Of a stretch of 64,000 bases of DNA, positions 55,316 through 64,000 are shown piece after piece. Location: the NCBI GenBank assembly GCA_003990705.1, contig AP018318.1, positions 3,041,501-3,105,500 of the forward strand, given 5' to 3'. Numbering within the stretch: position 1 is the first letter of the stretch; every line of letters starts with the position of its first letter. A model generated the notes under the pieces. The model saw only the letters and a program-made list of their open reading frames with translations, was not told where the DNA came from and made no database searches. The translations under genes were made by a program, and so were the position numbers. The stretch comes from Nostoc sp. HK-01 (GTDB lineage Bacteria > Cyanobacteriota > Cyanobacteriia > Cyanobacteriales > Nostocaceae).

Positions 55316-56362
55316 ATGAAATTACATCAGAAAAAACCAAGTGATTCTAGAAAAGATGTTGTAAAATCTTTGGCAGAAACAGAATTGCATATTACTGCCG
55401 AAATGGCTATTGATCAGCACAAAATTAACAAACAAATGCAAGAAGAACAGCAACCAATGGTGGCAATTATTAACAGTATGCAACATGCTGTAATTGTCAC
55501 AGATACTCATGGTTGCATTCAATTTATGAATTTAATGGCTGAAGCACTCACAGGTTGGTACTCAAAAGAGGCTTGTGGGAAAAGTTTGGCAGAAGTTGTG
55601 CAATTAATTGACAAAGATATAGAAGAAACCATTGAAAATTTAGCGACACTAACAATAGTAACAGGAGCAATTTTACATTTACCAGATAACTGTGTGTTAG
55701 TTGCTAAAAACGGTAGAGAAATACTAGTAGGAGATTATGCTGTACCTGTTCGTGATAGTAATAACAATATTACTAGTGTAGTAATAGTTCTTCAAGAAGT
55801 TACCCAACGCAAACTCATAGAGTCACAATTACTCCAAAACGCCTTTTATGATGGACTGACAGCATTACCAAATCGAGCTTTATTTTTAGATCGATTGAAG
55901 CAAGCGGTAGAAAGAAGTAAACGCCGAATAGATTACCGTTTTGGAATTTTATTTTTAGATTTAGATGGCTTTCAAGAAATTAACGATCGCTTTGGCCATG
56001 CAATGGGCGATGATTTACTAGTAGCGATCGCTCGCAGGCTCGAATCGTGTCTCCGTAGTGGTGATACCGTTGGACGGTTTAGTGGTGATGAGTTTGCGGT
56101 GCTGCTAGAAGATATTAAAGATATTAATGATGCTATTAACGTTGCCAAACGAATTCAAGATACTTTAGGCTTACCCTTGACCTTAAATGGAAATCTGATT
56201 TCTACCACAGCCAGTATAGGTATTACCATCAATCAAGGTGGTGGAGACCAACCAGAAAAATTACTGCAAAATGCGGATGCAGCTATGTATCATGCTAAAC
56301 AGCAGGGAAAAGCCCGTTATGCTGTATTTGATGTAATTGTTAAGCATGATAGTCAGGAATAG
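55316..56362 (+). CDS. PAS-GGDEF diguanylate cyclase
   Basis: This is a 348-residue cytoplasmic signalling protein. A helical N-terminus is followed by a PAS domain at about 45-165 (MVAIINSMQHAVIVTDTHG, NITSVVIVLQEVTQRK) and a GGDEF domain at about 175-345. The catalytic motif reads SGDEF (256-260), an accepted variant. The inhibitory I-site RSGD (247-250) is present at the right spacing, five residues before. The enzyme should make c-di-GMP from two GTP. The ATG at 55316 is preferred to an upstream TTG. No EAL domain is present. The ComFB gene at 35852 is a possible receptor by family. Confidence 0.9.
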   Translation: MKLHQKKPSDSRKDVVKSLAETELHITAEMAIDQHKINKQMQEEQQPMVAIINSMQHAVIVTDTHGCIQFMNLMAEALTGWYSKEACGKSLAEVVQLIDKDIEETIENLATLTIVTGAILHLPDNCVLVAKNGREILVGDYAVPVRDSNNNITSVVIVLQEVTQRKLIESQLLQNAFYDGLTALPNRALFLDRLKQAVERSKRRIDYRFGILFLDLDGFQEINDRFGHAMGDDLLVAIARRLESCLRSGDTVGRFSGDEFAVLLEDIKDINDAINVAKRIQDTLGLPLTLNGNLISTTASIGITINQGGGDQPEKLLQNADAAMYHAKQQGKARYAVFDVIVKHDSQE

Positions 56363-56554
56363 GCTGGAAAGTCCTTTGGTGTTTGTGTATAAAAAGTTGC
56401 TATAGCATGATTGGAGATGGAATTGCTGTTACCCTCACAAACCTTCAGATGAAATGGATGAAAATTATAGCAGAAGGCAGAAAGAAGTCTTACTATTCCT
56501 GGCATTTACGCTTTCAAGTTGTCATAACATAATATGACTACCGCTATAAAAATA

Positions 56555-56581
56555 TAAAAAAGGGTGGTAATTGCCCACCCT
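56555..56581 (-). terminator. Terminator after dxs
   Basis: On the minus strand AGGGTGG pairs with CCACCCT (56561-56567 and 56575-56581), followed by a T-run. It lies 38 bp after the dxs stop. Confidence 0.9.
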
Positions 56582-56618
56582 AATTGCAAAGTTGAATTGT
56601 GAATTTCACACAACAGAT

Positions 56619-58526
56619 TTAAACCACAGCCGATACTTCCTTCTGAAAATAAGCCTGCATAACTCTTTCAGCAATTTGACGACTAGTTAAACCTAATTCT
56701 GCCTTAGATTCTTCTGGGGTAGCGTGTTCAACTAACGTGTCTGGGATACCAATACGCTTCACGGGGACAACAATATCAGCATCAAGTAAAGCTTCAGCCA
56801 CAGCAGAACCAAAGCCACCCATCACACAACCTTCTTCTAAAGTGACAACCCGGCCAATTTTCTTAGCCAACGGTAAAATCAACTCTGTATCTAAAGGCTT
56901 GACAAAACGCGGATTAATCACTGTTGCTTCAATGCCATGTTCGCTGAGAATTTCTGCCGCCTGCATACTGGGGTAAACCATTGTGCCGTAGCCAATGATT
57001 AATACATCATCACCATTGCGGAGAATTTCACCCTTACCAATTTCCAAAGGTTCCCAACCTTCTTCCATTAAGGGTACACCGTGACCATTACCACGAGGGA
57101 AGCGCATAGCGATCGGGCTACTGGTATGATTAATCCCAGTGACCATCATCTGTTGCAATTCTGCTTCATCCTTCGGTGCCATTAACACGATGTTAGGAAT
57201 GCAGCGCAAATAAGCAATATCATACATTCCTTGATGGGTGGGGCCATCAGCGCCAACAATTCCCGCCCTGTCTAGACAGAAGAAGACGGGCAAGTTTTGA
57301 ATACAAACATCGTGAATAATTTGGTCGTAAGCCCGTTGTAGAAAGGTTGAGTAGATAGCAGCCACAGGACGCATCCCTTCTGATGCTAAACCCGCAGCTA
57401 AAGTTACAGCGTGTTGTTCGGCGATGCCAACATCTATATATTGATTAGGTAGTTTAGCTTGTAGCTTGTCTAAACCTGTACCAGTTGCCATTGCTGCTGT
57501 AATACCAATGATTTTCGGGTTTTGTTCAGCAAGTTTGACTAAGGTATGGGCAAAGACTTTGGCATAAGCGGGGGGTTTGGGTTTGCTGGAAGGAATAGCT
57601 TTGCCAGTTGTTAAATTAAAAGGCGTTTGGGCATGGTAGCCTACTTGGTCTTGTTCAGCAATTTCATAGCCTTTACCTTTGATTGTGGCTACGTGTACCA
57701 AAACTGGCCCTTGTATTTGATGCGCCTGTTGGAAAGTTGCAATCAATTCTTCTAAATTGTGTCCATCAACTGGCCCCATGTAGGTAAAGCCAAGTTCTTC
57801 AAATACCGCCCCCACTTTGGGAACCGCCAAGCGCTTCATTCCCTCTTTAATGCGTCCCAATTCGGGAGACAGAGATTCACCAACGAAAGGAATTTGTTTG
57901 AATTGTTCTTCAAAGTTATCTTTGATGAATTGTACTGGTGGGCTAAGGCGCATTTTGTTGAGATAGCGAGGAATCGCACCCACATTGGGAGAAATCGACA
58001 TCTCGTTATCGTTGAGAACCACTAGCAAGTTAGTTTTAGGCATGTGTCCAGCATGGTTGATGGCTTCCAAGGCCATACCACCTGTTAAAGCACCATCACC
58101 AATCACAGCCACAGATTTAAATTTTTCGCCTTTGGCATCTCTGGCTAATGCCATACCCAAGGCGGCGGAGATACTTGTAGAAGCATGGCCAGCCCCAAAG
58201 TGGTCGAATTTGCTTTCGCCGCGCTTAAGATAACCAGCAATTCCTTCTTTTTGTCTGAGAGTATGGAAGTTAGCGTAACGTCCTGTAATCAGTTTGTGGG
58301 GATAAGCTTGGTGTCCTACATCCCAAATAACTTTATCCCGATCTAAATCTAATGTTTGGTAAAGCCCTAGAGTTAACTCTACAACACCCAAACCTGGCCC
58401 TAGATGACCCCCTGTTGCAGCTACTGTTTGGAGGTGTTTATCGCGGATTTGGCGGGCAATCTGTTGGAGTTGCCGGATAGATAAACCGTGCAACTGATTG
58501 GGATGGGTGATTTCACTCAGATGCAT
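56619..58526 (-). CDS. dxs: 1-deoxy-D-xylulose-5-phosphate synthase
   Basis: This 635-residue ThDP enzyme condenses pyruvate with glyceraldehyde 3-phosphate. It is the entry step of the MEP pathway, which feeds carotenoids, the phytyl chain of chlorophyll and phylloquinone. Marks are [35 protein letters not shown], the ThDP motif [18 protein letters not shown], and [15 protein letters not shown]. The length is standard. It stands alone on the minus strand with a good terminator. Confidence 0.97.
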   Translation of the reverse strand: MHLSEITHPNQLHGLSIRQLQQIARQIRDKHLQTVAATGGHLGPGLGVVELTLGLYQTLDLDRDKVIWDVGHQAYPHKLITGRYANFHTLRQKEGIAGYLKRGESKFDHFGAGHASTSISAALGMALARDAKGEKFKSVAVIGDGALTGGMALEAINHAGHMPKTNLLVVLNDNEMSISPNVGAIPRYLNKMRLSPPVQFIKDNFEEQFKQIPFVGESLSPELGRIKEGMKRLAVPKVGAVFEELGFTYMGPVDGHNLEELIATFQQAHQIQGPVLVHVATIKGKGYEIAEQDQVGYHAQTPFNLTTGKAIPSSKPKPPAYAKVFAHTLVKLAEQNPKIIGITAAMATGTGLDKLQAKLPNQYIDVGIAEQHAVTLAAGLASEGMRPVAAIYSTFLQRAYDQIIHDVCIQNLPVFFCLDRAGIVGADGPTHQGMYDIAYLRCIPNIVLMAPKDEAELQQMMVTGINHTSSPIAMRFPRGNGHGVPLMEEGWEPLEIGKGEILRNGDDVLIIGYGTMVYPSMQAAEILSEHGIEATVINPRFVKPLDTELILPLAKKIGRVVTLEEGCVMGGFGSAVAEALLDADIVVPVKRIGIPDTLVEHATPEESKAELGLTSRQIAERVMQAYFQKEVSAVV

Positions 58527-58776
58527 ATTATAGGGTTTTCCTCTCTAATTTCTACTTCTGGTATTCTGATTTTCCCACGGTCGGGTTGTCCCCACGATTA
58601 TGAGGAGTTGCAATTCTGTTACATAACCCATTAAGAATTAGAACTTACGTAATTAAACTTGTTGAAATTGGGTGTAAGAGTTTTGCATACCCATAGATCC
58701 TGGTAGCATTGGCGAAACCATTGATTTTTCGTTGAATTGCGTAAATTTTGGGAATATGGGTAAGTTACCTCGGTTA

Positions 58777-59466
58777 CTAAGGGGAAACTGTATTATCAGG
58801 CACATTCGGTACTTCTGGTGTATCTGGTAGTTGTCTTTGGCGTTGCAAATATTTACTCAATACGTAAGCCATATCCCCACGAGTCATAGGTTGTAATGGA
58901 GAAATATTACCTTGGCTATCTGTGTTGACAAATCCTTCTGAGACTACAGTCGCGATCGCTTTTCTCGCCCAGGTGGGAATTGATGTAGCATCAGGATGAG
59001 AGGAGAGAATGTCATTGACTGTACTATCATCAAACTGAAATACGCCGTAAGCTTGGGCAAATATGGCTAAAGCTTCTGCCCTGGTTACTCTTTGGTTGGG
59101 AAAAAATAAATTTCCCCGATAGCCTTTCATAATGTCTGTTTTTAAGACTATCTGAATGTCGTTAAATGCCCGATTAGAAGCGGGGACATCGGCAATCACA
59201 ATGTTTTCTTGACTAACAGCTTGTCGTTTATCTAGTCGAAAAACTTTCACCATAATTGAGGCTAATTCTGCCCGACTCAGCAATCTTTCAGGATAAAAAT
59301 TGCCATCGGCAGAATTTGTCATCCATTGGGCTTTAATTACCTGTTGAATGGGATCTGAGCTTGTCTGAGAAGGAGTTTCTGTTGATTGTGCTTGAACACT
59401 TAGAGGAAAACTTTGGAGTAGCACAACTAAAGAAATAGCACTGAAGCACTGGCTGATATTTCTCAT
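58777..59466 (-). CDS. Exported SLH-domain protein
   Basis: This is a 229-residue protein. The signal sequence (SAISLVVLLQSFPLSVQAQ) is followed by two to three SLH-type motifs: WMTNSADGNFYPERLLSRAELASIMVKVF, IMKGYRGNLFFPNQRVTRAEALAIFAQAY and FVNTDSQGNISPLQPMTRGDMAYVLSKYL. SLH modules bind secondary cell-wall polymers or peptidoglycan. The protein is short and has no porin barrel, so it differs from the large SLH porins of cyanobacteria. Confidence 0.88.
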   Translation of the reverse strand: MRNISQCFSAISLVVLLQSFPLSVQAQSTETPSQTSSDPIQQVIKAQWMTNSADGNFYPERLLSRAELASIMVKVFRLDKRQAVSQENIVIADVPASNRAFNDIQIVLKTDIMKGYRGNLFFPNQRVTRAEALAIFAQAYGVFQFDDSTVNDILSSHPDATSIPTWARKAIATVVSEGFVNTDSQGNISPLQPMTRGDMAYVLSKYLQRQRQLPDTPEVPNVPDNTVSP

Positions 59467-59692
59467 TATTTTCAGATACTCATTTATAAATACAACAAAC
59501 TGTCAAACAATTTTAGATTTTGGATTTTAGATTTTACCCATCTGATGATGACGCAGAATAATTAAGAAATGTTGCGAAGCTGAGTTGAAGATTACAGTTA
59601 CCAGTTACCAGCAAACTGTAGCTCACAATAATTTTTGTAGTAAAGCGATATCTGATAAACAAAACAAAAATCATCTAAAAAGGAGTTTGAGA

Positions 59693-60562
59693 ATGCAGCA
59701 ACACACATTTAAGCAACATCCGAGGCTAGGTACGGAAGTATTACAAGGTGGCAATTTAAGGGAACTTACAAACCAACAAAGACAGGAATTTAAACAATCG
59801 CTTTGGGAGAATGGGGTAATTGTCGTCAGAAATCAAAACATGACGGCATCACAATTGCAGGAATTTACCAACCATACTTTTGGCGAGTCAGGCTTTAAGT
59901 ATCTGCCGAAATCTCTAGATCCAGATATTCACCCAGATTTGCAAAGTCCTGGTGTATCTATTTTAGGAAATCCCAAAGAAAGCTCTCCAGAAATCATCGG
60001 ACAATTTGCTTGGCAATGGCATCATGATAAAGACCATCTGCCCAGAACAGACGGTCTAGATATGAATTCTTTGTATGTGGTGATGTTGTACGGGGTGGAA
60101 ATACCAGCACAAGGACTGGATGGCAAACCCCACACTACCAAATTTATTGACATGGTAGAAGCTTATCAAAATCTTGAGCCTGGATATCGGCGGCAATTAG
60201 AGCAAATGTCTATGTATCATCTGCCGCCCAGAACTTATAAGCTAGGGTCTGATGTGCCAATGAAAAAGCATCCTATCGTCTCAACTCATAAAGTAACTGG
60301 ACACAAAGGATTATATCTAGGTTCAGACACATCAATAGCTGTAGGCATGGAAGATGACCTGAGTTTGGCGAAACAGTTTTGGCAGGAACTATTTCAAAGA
60401 ATTTTAGAATGTACGCCAGTTTACGCTCATGTTTGGCAGCCTGGAGATTTAGTTGTTTGGGATAACTCACAAGTTATGCACGCAGGTATTCCTTATGATG
60501 GCAGTAAGTATAAGCGTGTGGCATTACGTGTTGCCGCCGTGGATAAGACCCAAATTGTCTAA
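59693..60562 (+). CDS. TauD/TfdA-like Fe(II)/2-oxoglutarate dioxygenase
   Basis: This is a 289-residue enzyme. The iron triad is seen as His110-x-Asp112 (WHHDKD) and His263 (SQVMHAG), with the 2-oxoglutarate-binding Arg in KRVALRVA. Members hydroxylate small molecules such as taurine or halogenated acids. The substrate is not predictable here. The start at 59693 is supported by AAGGAG 8 bp upstream. The longer frame back to 59585 is rejected. Confidence 0.88.
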   Translation: MQQHTFKQHPRLGTEVLQGGNLRELTNQQRQEFKQSLWENGVIVVRNQNMTASQLQEFTNHTFGESGFKYLPKSLDPDIHPDLQSPGVSILGNPKESSPEIIGQFAWQWHHDKDHLPRTDGLDMNSLYVVMLYGVEIPAQGLDGKPHTTKFIDMVEAYQNLEPGYRRQLEQMSMYHLPPRTYKLGSDVPMKKHPIVSTHKVTGHKGLYLGSDTSIAVGMEDDLSLAKQFWQELFQRILECTPVYAHVWQPGDLVVWDNSQVMHAGIPYDGSKYKRVALRVAAVDKTQIV

Positions 60563-60673
60563 AGCTGAAAGCATTTGTGCGAATTGTGTTGATATTTTCT
60601 ACGTGCCTCTGTAAGTTAAATGAATTATATTTGGCTTACAGAGGCGCATGAATTACAGGGTTAAGCGCTAATT

Positions 60674-61933
60674 TTACCAGGGGCCCCAAATCGCAAAAGT
60701 GATTCCTGGTGTTTGTATATTTGCAAACATGGTTTGTCCATCAGGTGAGAAACAAACTCCAGCAAATTCATTGCTATTCAAGCGATTACGAGCAAATTTA
60801 TAGAGGGAGCCGGTTGGCGTGATACCCACGATGAAATCAGTACCATCACCATCTTCACAAAGAAAGATGTCTCGATTGGGAAAAACGACAATATTGTCTG
60901 GATTGTCTAGCACACCAGAATTGTTAGGTTCAATATATAGCTCAACGGTATTGTTAGTGGGTGAATAACGCCAGATTTGGCCATCTCCAGAACTACCTCC
61001 ACTTTTACAAGTGAAGTACACATAACCACTGCCATAAAATATGCCTTCCCCACCGGAAAATCTGGCAGCACCGCTGTTATATCCTGCTGTTCTGACGGTA
61101 TCAGAGGTAGGATCAGGATTGATAATCTGTACCCAATCCACCGCCCTAGGCGTATTTTTTGGGAAACCCGTAGCAGTGTTGATTCCAGACGACCCAATAA
61201 TTCTTAAGGCGTATAGCGTACCACCAGAACTCAGGTTGTTAATGTTATTGGGAATGAAGCGGTAGAACAGTCCATTTGGCTGGTCTTCCGTCATGTAGAT
61301 ATACCCTGTGTTGGGGTCTACAGCAGCAGCTTCGTGATTAAAACGCCCCATAGCGGTTAGAGGAACTGGAGAAACAAAAGTATTGGCGCTGCTAGGAACT
61401 TCAAACACATAACCATGCTTCTTGCTGTTATTGGTTTCAAAGGTTTCCTCACAACTTAGCCAAGACCCTGAAGGTGTAGGGCCACCAGCACAATTACGAA
61501 TGGTTCCCGCTAGGACTCCCCGATGTTCTACCAAGTTGCGAGAAGAATTAACAACCAATTTCGTACAACCGCCTCGCGCACTGGTGTTGTACTTGCTGCC
61601 AGTGGGAGCATTTAAACCATTGCTAGAAGTGGGAGTGAGTTCGTGGTTACGAATGAGAATTGTATTACCATTGGCTCCAGGAAAAGCCGCCATACCATCG
61701 TGTCCCCCAGGAACTGTATAGCCGTCGGTCATGGTTTGCCCTGTTTCTGATAATCTCCTGTAAGAGAATCCCGCGGGTAAATCTAAGACACCTAGAGGGT
61801 CAGTTTGCAAAGCACCGTAAGGCCCGGCCGCTAAAGTGCGTTGGGCGTAAAAAGCTTGTAATGGCGATAAGAGAACTGCACCAGCTGTTCCGGTTCCAGC
61901 TAGAGTAAAAAATTTCCGTCTTGATAAAGTCAC
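60674..61933 (-). CDS. PhoX/DUF839-family protein with Tat-like signal
   Basis: This is a 419-residue exported protein. The start is MTLSRRKFFTLAGTG, a twin-arginine signal (SRRKFF) followed by a hydrophobic core. A beta-propeller-like body has motifs usual for metal binding in PhoX: IRNHE, LSCEETFE, MGRFNHEAAAVDP, GGEGIFY and FLCEDGDGTD. PhoX enzymes are Ca/Fe-dependent alkaline phosphatases, but other DUF839 members have no proven activity. The start is a GTG at 61933 with AGGAG upstream. Confidence 0.85.
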   Translation of the reverse strand: MTLSRRKFFTLAGTGTAGAVLLSPLQAFYAQRTLAAGPYGALQTDPLGVLDLPAGFSYRRLSETGQTMTDGYTVPGGHDGMAAFPGANGNTILIRNHELTPTSSNGLNAPTGSKYNTSARGGCTKLVVNSSRNLVEHRGVLAGTIRNCAGGPTPSGSWLSCEETFETNNSKKHGYVFEVPSSANTFVSPVPLTAMGRFNHEAAAVDPNTGYIYMTEDQPNGLFYRFIPNNINNLSSGGTLYALRIIGSSGINTATGFPKNTPRAVDWVQIINPDPTSDTVRTAGYNSGAARFSGGEGIFYGSGYVYFTCKSGGSSGDGQIWRYSPTNNTVELYIEPNNSGVLDNPDNIVVFPNRDIFLCEDGDGTDFIVGITPTGSLYKFARNRLNSNEFAGVCFSPDGQTMFANIQTPGITFAIWGPW

Positions 61934-62103
61934 TGTGTTCTCCTGAATTTGGATACAATTCGCTGACGGCTTAATTGCTAGTCACTACTCAGGAGTTTTA
62001 AGTGATTAATGTTAAGAGATAGCTAAGATAACCTTATAAAAGCTAGGTAATACCCAGTTAAAAACTATCATCCCGCCTGTTATAAGATGATAGTTTTTGA
62101 GAT

Positions 62104-63438
62104 TTAGACGGTGACGAAATAGCTGGCGCTCAGGCTGAGGCTGGTTGAGCCTTGAATGATAGCCACTAGTTCCAGACTACTTTCATTCAGGAATAGGGCT
62201 GTACCTGTAGGTAAACCAGTCGGTACAGATCCCAAGCTATAGCTAGATATAGCACCAGATAATTGGATTGTGTCTTCTAAGGTATTAAAATCAGTAATTA
62301 GGGCATAGTCGCCTAGTCCAGAAGTGCTGGTATTCCCATCGCTGTAGAAGAAACCTGTGGTAGTACCGACGACAAAGCGATCGCTCCCAAGACTCCCAGT
62401 CAAGCGGTCAATTTCACCGAAACCTCTACCAGATGCCGCATCTGCGCCGGTGAGTACGTCGTTTCCGTCATCACCAAATAAGCGATCGCTCCCAGTCCCA
62501 CCAAAGACAGAATCATTACCGCGTCCACCATTGAGGCGATCGCTCCCACTATCGCCATACAATAAATCATTGCCGTCGCCACCTGTAATCCGGTCATTGC
62601 CGGCATTACCCCGGATGGTATCATTAGCGGCACCACCCGACAGAACATCATTACCAGTTGTACCTAAAAGATTGAGGGCAACAATTACTTTATTATTGCT
62701 CGTGCTGTTATAGTTCTCACCCAGAAACCCACCATTGAGGACTGTATTTAAATTCAAGAGAGTGCCGTTAGACTGAGTAAAGCTATTACCTTGAAGTAAC
62801 TGTGTATACAAAGTATGGGCATAGCTATGATTACCCACAAAACTAATTTGTCCTGGTTGGAAAAGGTCATTCCAGTTAATATAGAGGTCTAAGGTAGCCA
62901 ATCGCGCATCATAACCGAGAGTTTCACTGGTATGTATGGCTGTCACGCGAGTCGCATCTGTGGGATCTAAGCGATCGCCTGTTGCTGCACCTTCAAATTC
63001 TGGCCCGGCTGGATCTAGTCCAACAATTTGCCCAATAGAACGCCCAGTAGAAGCACGATAAGCAGAGCCAGCAAACCCCCCTACGTGCGCCCCTAAACTG
63101 TGACCGATGAGATTAATATCAGTTGCATCTACGCCGCTATTTCTTAAGTAAGTAGCTAACTGATTACCTACATCCCGCGTGTTGGCAGCAGCAGTTGGAT
63201 AATATAAGGAACTAGCCCCTGCTTCCCAATCTACCAAAATGATGTTTGCATTCGACTCGCGCTGTCGAATGGTTTGGGCAATGTTTACTACCCAATCTGC
63301 GGGTGTATAGTTATTACCAGCGTTCCCAGCAGTGCTTTGATAGCCGTGAATAATCGTGTATGTCGGTGCATCGGTATTAATCCGCCCTGAACGGTTAATC
63401 GCACCGTTACCCCAAATATTAAAACTGACTTGAACCAT
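62104..63438 (-). CDS. Secreted lipase with RTX (hemolysin-type) calcium-binding repeats
   Basis: This is a 444-residue protein. The N-terminal alpha/beta-hydrolase domain fits the pancreatic-lipase-like family: YTIIHGYQ (oxyanion loop), nucleophile Ser in GHSLGAHVGG, Asp in GLDPAGPEF, and His in VTAIHTSETLG. About six RTX nonapeptides follow (GNAGNDRITGGDGNDLLYG). The C-terminal 90 residues match the beta-rich end of many cyanobacterial RTX proteins. No Sec signal is seen; a type I secretion route using the C-terminal signal is likely. The ATG at 63438 is preferred over a GTG 51 bases upstream. Confidence 0.9.
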   Translation of the reverse strand: MVQVSFNIWGNGAINRSGRINTDAPTYTIIHGYQSTAGNAGNNYTPADWVVNIAQTIRQRESNANIILVDWEAGASSLYYPTAAANTRDVGNQLATYLRNSGVDATDINLIGHSLGAHVGGFAGSAYRASTGRSIGQIVGLDPAGPEFEGAATGDRLDPTDATRVTAIHTSETLGYDARLATLDLYINWNDLFQPGQISFVGNHSYAHTLYTQLLQGNSFTQSNGTLLNLNTVLNGGFLGENYNSTSNNKVIVALNLLGTTGNDVLSGGAANDTIRGNAGNDRITGGDGNDLLYGDSGSDRLNGGRGNDSVFGGTGSDRLFGDDGNDVLTGADAASGRGFGEIDRLTGSLGSDRFVVGTTTGFFYSDGNTSTSGLGDYALITDFNTLEDTIQLSGAISSYSLGSVPTGLPTGTALFLNESSLELVAIIQGSTSLSLSASYFVTV

Positions 63439-64000
63439 AAGAAAAATGTTTGTTTTTTGGGCATAAATTTTTTCACAGCAAAAATTCACTTATTTGATTG
63501 CGGAGATATCTGCAATCAAATAAATGTCAGAATTAAAAATTATTTGGCGCTGCTGAATTTATTGATAAAAATGATTTTACTTATGATGAAAATCTTTGTA
63601 TAGACGTGATTGCGCAACGTCTCTACACGGATTTATATCTCAATTCAGCAATATTCAGAAATTTAAATAATTGAAAAACTGATTTTGCTATAGACAAATT
63701 AAACTGATTACTTAATTTTTTAGTAAAAATTAGTATAAGTTTAATTTAAAAATAAATAAAATTTTATTTATGCTTGTACTAATTTGAACAATAATTACGA
63801 TGGATGGATTTCTGAAAAACTTAATCCATCAACCTTGCAAAATCCAAAATAATATTACAGGTGCGATCGCCTGTTGAATATGCAAAATCGCCCAAAAAAT
63901 TTATACCTACAATTTTATCTATGCAGGCTCACAATCACAGCAGAGACACAAATTTAAAATCTCCTAGTGTGAGATTTACCAACTTTGTTCCAGTTGTCGA
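63439..64000. other. Intergenic region to the end of the window
   Basis: AT-rich DNA with one imperfect palindrome near 63601-63627 (AGACGT with ACGTCT), a type of repeat often seen in Nostoc-like genomes. No gene is recognised before the window ends. Confidence 0.45.

Noticed and set aside
62357-62713. 118-residue plus-strand ORF opposite the lipase
   Set aside because: It is a shadow of the RTX repeats, with Pro/Ser-rich composition and no support as a gene.
63600-63630. Terminator-like palindrome near the right end
   Set aside because: The AGACGT/ACGTCT repeat has no T-run and no gene ends next to it; it is better described as a dispersed repeat.

Overview
The window looks like chromosomal DNA from a filamentous, Nostoc/Anabaena-type cyanobacterium. 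The grounds are an AT-rich genome with many HIP1 octamers (GCGATCGC), heptamer-type tandem repeats between genes, and a typical cyanobacterial gene set: menD/menB for phylloquinone, vipp1, a bacteriophytochrome, a SigG-like ECF sigma factor, PEP-CTERM proteins and STAND/WD40 proteins. The genus is inferred from these traits, not proven. No rRNA, tRNA or CRISPR array was recognised.

Layout. 1-2.5 kb: the end of a membrane acyltransferase-like gene and a GH13 glycosidase with a clear terminator. 2.9-7.9 kb: a bacteriophytochrome hybrid kinase and a REC-GAF-histidine kinase, separated by a 162-bp MITE-like element with matching ends and an 8-bp target duplication. 8.0-9.5 kb: a KTSC protein and a zinc alcohol dehydrogenase. 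9.9-16.6 kb: a STAND-type locus made of a NACHT gene with an N-terminal extension, a WD40 gene and a second NACHT-like ATPase, with 0-3 bp between them. The first NACHT gene is broken just after its Walker A motif by a 1618-bp IS4-like element. Its reading frame is restored exactly if the element and one 9-bp duplication are removed. 16.6-25.5 kb: a coiled-coil/TPR membrane protein, an exported flavoprotein, a pentapeptide-repeat protein with a long Ala-rich hydrophobic middle, and a two-RCK ion-channel-like protein. A relic of the pentapeptide protein's C-terminus lies directly against the channel gene's start.

25.5-36.4 kb: an amino-acid binding protein, a BON protein, a DUF760 protein, a lumenal-type pentapeptide protein, the glycine cleavage genes gcvT-gcvH-gcvP, an AEC carrier, an M23 peptidase and a ComFB protein. 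36.4-44.8 kb: an L,D-transpeptidase, the sigG-like gene with a probable anti-sigma gene, a GGCT-like protein, folB, menD, a DUF2887-like gene, menB and a small Cys-rich protein. 45.8-51.3 kb: a DciA-like DUF721 protein, a SPOR-like membrane protein, the pspA/vipp1 pair, a thioredoxin-like protein and an aminotransferase. 51.5-64 kb: two PEP-CTERM-type proteins (one with two sets of 42-bp repeats), a REC protein, a REC relic, a PAS-GGDEF cyclase, dxs, an SLH protein, a TauD-like dioxygenase, a PhoX-like protein and an RTX lipase.

How the genes work together. The gcv genes encode three of the four glycine cleavage proteins, used in photorespiration. menD and menB act in phylloquinone synthesis. 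The phytochrome/kinase pair and the cyclase suggest light and c-di-GMP signalling, and ComFB proteins are reported c-di-GMP receptors in cyanobacteria. The most unusual segment is 9.9-23.5 kb, a conflict-system-like or signalling locus with one IS-broken component and a nearby candidate membrane effector. That functional reading is inference.
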